17,914 bases of DNA from DATARH01 sp046724035 (GTDB taxonomy: Bacteria > Pseudomonadota > Alphaproteobacteria > ATCC43930 > CGMCC-115725): positions 1 to 17,914 of the forward strand of contig JBKOVT010000211.1 of the NCBI GenBank assembly GCA_046724035.1, in the 5' to 3' direction. A program made the translations under genes and the position numbers. Numbering within the stretch: the first letter of the stretch is position 1; each line of letters opens with the position of its first letter. Positions 14,145-17,914 of this stretch are shown here, piece by piece. The notes under the pieces are model-generated. The model was not told the origin of the DNA and did no database searches. It saw only the letters and a list, made by a program, of their open reading frames with translations.

Positions 14145-15022
14145 TGGCTCAACCGCCGCAACCGCCTTGCAACGAGCATCCCGCGGCCGGGCTGCACACC
14201 GAGCTGGAAGGCCGGCTCGACTACAAGACCTATCTGCGGCTCGACCAGCTGTTGTCGGCGCAAGAGCCTTTGTCTTCGCCGCCGCATCACGACGAGCTCC
14301 TGTTCATCGTGCAGCACCAGACGGCAGAGCTCTGGTTCAAGCTGGAGATCCACGAGCTGCACGGCGCGATCGCCGCGTTGCGGCGCAACGAGCCACAGCC
14401 CTGCTACAAAATCCTGGCGCGCGTCTCGAACATCCAGAGCCAGCTGATGAGCCAATGGAGCGTCTTGGCGACCTTGACCCCGAGCGAATATGTCCAGTTC
14501 CGCCATGTGCTGGGGCCGGCGAGCGGCATCCAATCATTTCAGCACCGCACGATCGAATTCATGCTCGGCAACAAGGACCCGCAGATGCTGGCGGTGTTCG
14601 AGCACGACCCCCAGGCTTATGAGCAAGTCAAGGCGGCCTTTGAGGCGCCGAGTCTCTATGACGAATATCTGCGCTTTCTCGCCCGCTCCGGCCTCGCGAT
14701 CCCGCGCGAAGTCCTGGAGCGCGACGTGACAAAGCCGCATCAGCCTAATCGCGCGATCGTCGCCACCATAAAACAGGTTTATCAGGCGCCGGGGACCTAT
14801 TGGGACGCCTATGAGCTCGCCGAGAAGCTCGTCGATCTGGACGAAGCTTATGCCTTATGGCGCTACCGTCATCTGAAGGTCGTCTCGCGCATCATCGGCC
14901 AGAAGCGCGGCACCGGCGGCACCGCCGGGGTCGGCTATCTGGAGCAGATCGCCGGCCGCGTCTTTTTCCCGGAATTGTGGGACGTCCGCACCGAATTGGA
15001 AGAGCCCGGCCGCGCCCCTTGA
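14144..15022 (+). CDS. kynA: Tryptophan 2,3-dioxygenase
   Basis: Haem enzyme that opens the indole ring of L-tryptophan to N-formylkynurenine, the first step of the kynurenine pathway, in the cytosol. The 292-residue product carries the known active-site set, each three positions above the Xanthomonas enzyme: H58 (FIVQHQTAELW), Y116 and R120 (EYVQFRHVLG), S127 (GPASGIQSF), haem ligand H243 (YRHLKVV) and T257 in KRGTGGTAGVGYL. It starts at the ATG at 14144, inside the stop of the upstream enolase-family gene, so it is translationally coupled to it. The usual partners kynB/kynU are not visible. No frameshift or missing residue was seen. Identification is secure; a role restricted to tryptophan breakdown is inferred from the family. 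Confidence 0.97.
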   Translation: MAQPPQPPCNEHPAAGLHTELEGRLDYKTYLRLDQLLSAQEPLSSPPHHDELLFIVQHQTAELWFKLEIHELHGAIAALRRNEPQPCYKILARVSNIQSQLMSQWSVLATLTPSEYVQFRHVLGPASGIQSFQHRTIEFMLGNKDPQMLAVFEHDPQAYEQVKAAFEAPSLYDEYLRFLARSGLAIPREVLERDVTKPHQPNRAIVATIKQVYQAPGTYWDAYELAEKLVDLDEAYALWRYRHLKVVSRIIGQKRGTGGTAGVGYLEQIAGRVFFPELWDVRTELEEPGRAP

Positions 15023-15160
15023 GGCCCTCCCAAGCGGACGGACCGGCCCGGTGCAGGCCAGCCCGGCAGAATTCCGAATTGTCGAGAAGCGGGAAGATAC
15101 GCGATAACTCTGCCCGGAAACCCCTGCCAGAGCGGCACTTTTGAGCGAGAACCCGGCCCG

Positions 15161-16354
15161 ATGAGAGTGGAAAACGCCATCAACATTGAAGATCTGCACC
15201 GCATGGCGAGGCGGCGGCTGCCCAAGGTCGCCTTCGACTTTATAGAGGGCGGGCTCGAGGACGAGCACGGGCTCGACCGCAACACCGCGGCGTTCCACAA
15301 GCATCATCTCCTGCCGCGTTATCTCGTCGATGTTTCGAAGCGCGACCAGTCTGCGACGATTTTCGGGCAGACCTTTTCCAGCCCCTTCGGCATCTCGCCG
15401 ACCGGCAGCGCCGGGCTGTTCCGCCGCGGCGCCGACATGATGTTGGCCGAGGCGGCGCGCGAGGCGAACATCCCCTACATCATGTCGGGGGCCAGCAACG
15501 AGACGATTGAGGACGCCGCCCGCGTCGCGCCGAAAAACGCCTGGTACCAGCTCTATGCCGCCCGTGACGGCAAGATCTCCGACGACCTCATCAAGCGCAC
15601 CGCCGATGCCGGGCTCAGCACGCTGGTGCTGACGGTCGATGTGCCGGTGCATTCCAAGCGCGAGCGCAATATGCGCAACGGCTTTGCCAATATCCGCGGC
15701 AACTGGCTGCAAGCGGCGCTGAGCCTCAAGCCCTCGCTGCTCGCCGAAGCGATGACGCATCCCGGCTGGGTCATCGAATACATCCGGCATGGCGGCACGC
15801 CGGCCCTCGGCAACTGGCTCCCCTATCTCTCGAACGGGGCCAGCGCCGAGGAGACCGTCAAGTTCAACCGCTCGATGGTGCCGGCGCATGCCCAGACCTG
15901 GAAGGACCTCGAACGTTACCGCCGCCTCTTCCCACGCAACCTCGTCGTCAAGGGCATCATGGATCCGCGCGACGCGGTCCGCGCCGCCGAGATCGGCTGC
16001 GACGGGGTCATCGTGTCGAACCACGGCGCGCGGCAACTCGACCAGGCGCCGGCCTCGCTCGACGTCTTGCCGGCGGTGAAGCGCGCGGTCGGCGACCGCA
16101 TGACCGTCATGCTCGACAGCGGCGTGCGGCGCGGCGCCGATATCCTGATCGCAATGTGCCTCGGCGCGCAGTTCTGCTTTTTCGGCCGCCCGACCCTTTA
16201 CGGCGCGGTAGCGGGCGGACTCCCCGGCGTCAAAAAGGCAGTCGATATTTTCCGGGGGGAGATCGACCTCGTCATGGGCCAGATCGGCTGCCCGAGCCTC
16301 AATGAGCTCGGTCCCGATTTCCTGTGGAACGACGATTGGCCGCGCAATCGCTGA
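15161..16354 (+). CDS. FMN-dependent alpha-hydroxy-acid dehydrogenase/oxidase
   Basis: A 397-residue TIM-barrel flavoenzyme of the L-lactate dehydrogenase/glycolate oxidase/mandelate dehydrogenase family, oxidising an L-2-hydroxy acid to the 2-oxo acid. Seen are SPTGSAGLF (79-87, FMN side), Y132 (WYQLY), K264 (LVVKG), the catalytic H288 with R291 in SNHGARQLD, DSGVRRGADI (319-328) and GRPTLYG (FMN phosphate). The residue equal to Tyr24 of glycolate oxidase is F27 (AFDFIEGG), a change in the substrate-carboxylate pocket. The 180-240 segment (ANIRGNWLQAALSLKP..., LGNWLPYLSNGAS) is the variable loop, which decides membrane binding and electron acceptor. The gene follows kynA by 138 bp on the same strand. 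Lactate versus aromatic or branched hydroxy acid cannot be decided. Confidence 0.94.
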   Translation: MRVENAINIEDLHRMARRRLPKVAFDFIEGGLEDEHGLDRNTAAFHKHHLLPRYLVDVSKRDQSATIFGQTFSSPFGISPTGSAGLFRRGADMMLAEAAREANIPYIMSGASNETIEDAARVAPKNAWYQLYAARDGKISDDLIKRTADAGLSTLVLTVDVPVHSKRERNMRNGFANIRGNWLQAALSLKPSLLAEAMTHPGWVIEYIRHGGTPALGNWLPYLSNGASAEETVKFNRSMVPAHAQTWKDLERYRRLFPRNLVVKGIMDPRDAVRAAEIGCDGVIVSNHGARQLDQAPASLDVLPAVKRAVGDRMTVMLDSGVRRGADILIAMCLGAQFCFFGRPTLYGAVAGGLPGVKKAVDIFRGEIDLVMGQIGCPSLNELGPDFLWNDDWPRNR

Positions 16355-16405
16355 GCGCGGTCGGGTAATGACCCAGTTTGAGATCAGGGATGAAAGGGGA
16401 TGATT

Positions 16406-16675
16406 TCACGAAGAGGGCGATCGACGCCTCGGATGCACAAAACCTTGCATCCCCTTCATGATCGCCGAACCTAAGCGGATACCGGAACCGTCCGACTGTT
16501 CCTGTGCTGACCTGAAAGCGTCACAAATCGGTTCCCACCGAAACCAAATAAGAGCAGCCAAGAGCAAGAATATAATTCCGCAAATGTAACCGCTGCCCAT
16601 ACCCATAGCTTCGCCCCAAAATGCATAACCTGCTAGGAGAAGCGCTAGTAGCGTGACGGATACTCTGGCGATCAC
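16406..16675 (-). CDS. Small membrane protein, hypothetical
   Basis: An 89-residue protein starting at a GTG (16675), with a strong GGGAGG 5 nt upstream, which makes this start credible. Two hydrophobic helices are visible: VTLLALLLAGYAFWG (about 7-21) and GYICGIIFLLLAALIWF (about 29-45). A polar tail follows (DAFRSAQEQSDGSGIRLG...HPRRRSPSS). I do not recognise a family. The stretch is noticeably less GC-rich than the catabolic genes to its left and is read against them, so it may be a recent acquisition or a lineage-specific gene. Confidence 0.65.
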   Translation of the reverse strand: MIARVSVTLLALLLAGYAFWGEAMGMGSGYICGIIFLLLAALIWFRWEPICDAFRSAQEQSDGSGIRLGSAIMKGMQGFVHPRRRSPSS

Positions 16676-16949
16676 GGAAACCTCCCATTCAATTAGCCAT
16701 TCGTTTTTTTCTTGGTTTTATCCGGGGATGTGGCCGCATCTTAGTGGATATGCTTAGCGTCGTGCAATGTGGAAGCTCGTATGCCCAAGCAACCACAATG
16801 CCAGAAGCGCCCGCCAATACCGTCGCCAACGCGATCCGCGTCGCCAAGATTCTCAAACTGAGTCACTACCGGCGCTCGCGAAATGTTGACGGGCTGGAAC
16901 GCGGCTTCTACTTTCGGTCGGGCCAGCCCGACCAAGGATAGCCAAGAAC
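16676..16949. other. Spacer with no supported gene
   Basis: Open frames exist here on both strands, but none has recognisable similarity, a good ribosome-binding site or convincing codon use. The left part is AT-rich with T-runs (16705-16720) and probably holds the promoter of the small membrane-protein gene. An 8-bp inverted repeat GGTCGGGC/GCCCGACC (16916-16933) with a 2-nt loop lies near its right end, without a T-run. Confidence 0.4.
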
Positions 16950-17210
16950 ATGCTCGACAGAGAGGACGTCGCCGCACGGCTTGCCGCGGCGGTTTTGCAG
17001 ACGACGCCCGCATCGCCAGGTCAGCGGCCGGGACAATCACCCGACATGATCGCGACGTGCCGTTATGCCGTCGCGGTCTACGAGACGATCCTCGGCATGC
17101 TGCCGATGGCCCAGCCGGGCAAAGCGGGCGAGCCGGAGACAACCGGCCGCCGCACCGCCCCGGCGCAGCGTGCCGCGAACGGCCCCGCCCCGGCGTCGCC
17201 GCGACGTTAG
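16950..17210 (+). CDS. Hypothetical 86-residue protein, weakly supported
   Basis: The open frame starts at an ATG at 16950 with AAGGA 11 nt upstream (a slightly long spacing). The N-terminal part, MLDREDVAARLAAAVLQ and DMIATCRYAVAVYETILGML, looks like amphipathic helices of a real protein. The C-terminal half (GEPETTGRRTAPAQRAANGP...) is low-complexity Ala/Pro/Arg, as expected of shadow frames in GC-rich DNA. I do not recognise it. It precedes the threonine dehydratase-like gene by 93 bp on the same strand. Confidence 0.4.
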   Translation: MLDREDVAARLAAAVLQTTPASPGQRPGQSPDMIATCRYAVAVYETILGMLPMAQPGKAGEPETTGRRTAPAQRAANGPAPASPRR

Positions 17211-17240
17211 CTCCGGAGCCTCAGTTTCGGCGACAGATCG

Positions 17241-17282
17241 GCCCGGCCTGCCCCTGATCTCGGCCGTTGACCGGGGCCGGGC
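17241..17282. repeat. Inverted repeat upstream of the PLP enzyme gene
   Basis: GCCCGGCC (17241-17248) and GGCCGGGC (17275-17282) form a perfect 8-bp inverted repeat with a 26-nt spacer, 22 bp before the next ATG. It could be a weak transcript hairpin after the small upstream ORF or a chance match in very GC-rich DNA. Confidence 0.25.
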
Positions 17283-17303
17283 AAACCGGCGCAAAATGGC
17301 CGC

Positions 17304-17914
17304 ATGACGCAATCGACCGACCTAGCCGATCTTGCCGCGCTTGAACGGGCCGCCGCGCTCGTACACACGGTCGTGCCGCCGACCCCGCAATATTGCTGGC
17401 CGCTCTTGTCGCGGCGGGTCGGCGCCGAGCTCTGGGTCAAGCACGAGAACCACACCCCGACCGGCGCCTTCAAGGTCCGCGGCGGGGTCGTGTATCTCGG
17501 CGATCTGCGCAAGGCGCAGCCCGAGATCCGCGGCGTCGTGACGGCCACCACGGGCAATCACGGCCAGAGCATCGCCTATTCCGCCGGCGCGCTCGGCCTC
17601 GCGGCGACGATCGTCGTGCCGCAAGGCAACAATCCTGGGAAGAACCGGGCGATGCGCGGGTTCGGCGCCACCCTCGTCGAAGTCGGCCACGATTTCCAGG
17701 CCGCCTATGAGCACGCCGCTACTCTGGCCGAACGGGAAAATCTCCATTTCGTGCGCTCGTTCCACCCTCTGCTGATACGCGGCGTCGCGAGCTATGCGCT
17801 GGAATTGTTTCGAGCCGTCCCGGCTCTCGATACCGTCTATGTGCCGATCGGCCTCGGCAGCGGCATCTGCGGCGTCATCTCGGCGCGCGAAGCTTTGGGC
17901 CTGACGACCGAGGT
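17304..17914 (+). CDS. PLP-dependent threonine dehydratase-like enzyme, partial (C-terminus outside window)
   Basis: Fold-type II PLP enzyme of the threonine/serine dehydratase group. The frame is open from the ATG at 17304 to the right edge (203 codons visible). The PLP-binding lysine is K57 in TGAFKVRGG, the phosphate/asparagine loop is TTGNHGQS (82-89), and the glycine loop PIGLGSGICG (181-190) is present. ELWVKHENHTPTGAF (42-56) is the typical substrate-side lead-in. Family members deaminate L-threonine or L-serine to 2-oxo acids; related ones act on hydroxyaspartate. The visible part has no ACT domain, but the C-terminus is missing, so regulation and exact substrate cannot be told. It lies downstream of the enolase/hydroxy-acid cluster but is separated from it by two small genes, so a shared pathway is not shown. 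Confidence 0.9.
   Translation, partial: MTQSTDLADLAALERAAALVHTVVPPTPQYCWPLLSRRVGAELWVKHENHTPTGAFKVRGGVVYLGDLRKAQPEIRGVVTATTGNHGQSIAYSAGALGLAATIVVPQGNNPGKNRAMRGFGATLVEVGHDFQAAYEHAATLAERENLHFVRSFHPLLIRGVASYALELFRAVPALDTVYVPIGLGSGICGVISAREALGLTTE

Noticed and set aside
14855..16036. 393-residue minus-strand frame opposite the hydroxy-acid dehydrogenase
   Set aside because: It overlaps two genes with full active sites on the other strand. Its composition is that of an antisense frame.
16744..16941. 65-residue plus-strand frame with GTG start
   Set aside because: It has no recognised family and no good ribosome-binding site, and a competing frame lies on the other strand. It is left as unassigned spacer.
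1..17914. CRISPR array, retron or other repeat-based system
   Set aside because: No regularly spaced direct repeats, reverse transcriptase or Cas-like gene was seen anywhere in the window.

Overview
The window is GC-rich DNA with the dense coding, antisense shadow ORFs and gene families of an alphaproteobacterium. The Tad/Cpa pilus gene order (pilin, cpaA, cpaB, cpaE, cpaF) and a dispersed palindromic repeat with TCATTGCGAG / CTCGCGATGAC ends point to Hyphomicrobiales (Bradyrhizobium/Xanthobacteraceae-like) or a near relative. No rRNA, tRNA or CRISPR array was seen, so the placement rests on gene content only.

Bases 1 to about 2010 are the end of an integrative element. A DUF4102-type tyrosine recombinase with a complete catalytic set sits beside the junction. 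Two cargo genes follow it on the same strand: a small two-helix membrane protein and a nucleoside-deoxyribosyltransferase/TIR-like protein that runs off the left edge. The element appears to sit inside cpaF. CpaF homology stops after the conserved ELRLQQP segment, and a 9-3-9 bp perfect inverted repeat lies at the break.

Bases 2010-6101 (minus strand) hold what is left of a tad (Flp pilus) locus: two tandem Flp pilins, prepilin peptidase cpaA, cpaB, cpaE and truncated cpaF. It looks broken in three ways. cpaB carries a one-base frameshift. cpaC (secretin) and cpaD are absent from their usual place, where a 141-bp gap holds an imperfect palindrome. cpaF lacks its Walker B and downstream part.

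Bases 6455-11737 hold envelope genes. The first is a site-2-protease-like M50 metalloprotease without a PDZ domain. Three large polytopic membrane proteins follow, resembling GT-C glycosyltransferases; one is a GT87/DUF2029 member. One of the three has a clear one-base frameshift, and the GT87 gene seems to have lost its start the same way.

Bases 11831-16354 (plus strand) are a probable catabolic cluster: two tandem mandelate racemase/enolase-superfamily paralogs, tryptophan 2,3-dioxygenase translationally coupled to the second paralog, and an FMN-dependent alpha-hydroxy-acid dehydrogenase. A dispersed palindromic repeat separates the paralogs.

Bases 16355-17914 hold a small membrane protein (minus strand), a weakly supported small ORF, and the first two thirds of a PLP-dependent threonine dehydratase-like enzyme that leaves the window.

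The points most worth a second look are the element-in-cpaF junction with its candidate attachment site, the degraded tad locus, the repeated one-base losses (real decay or assembly errors), the PDZ-less M50 protease, and the enolase pair coupled to tryptophan dioxygenase.
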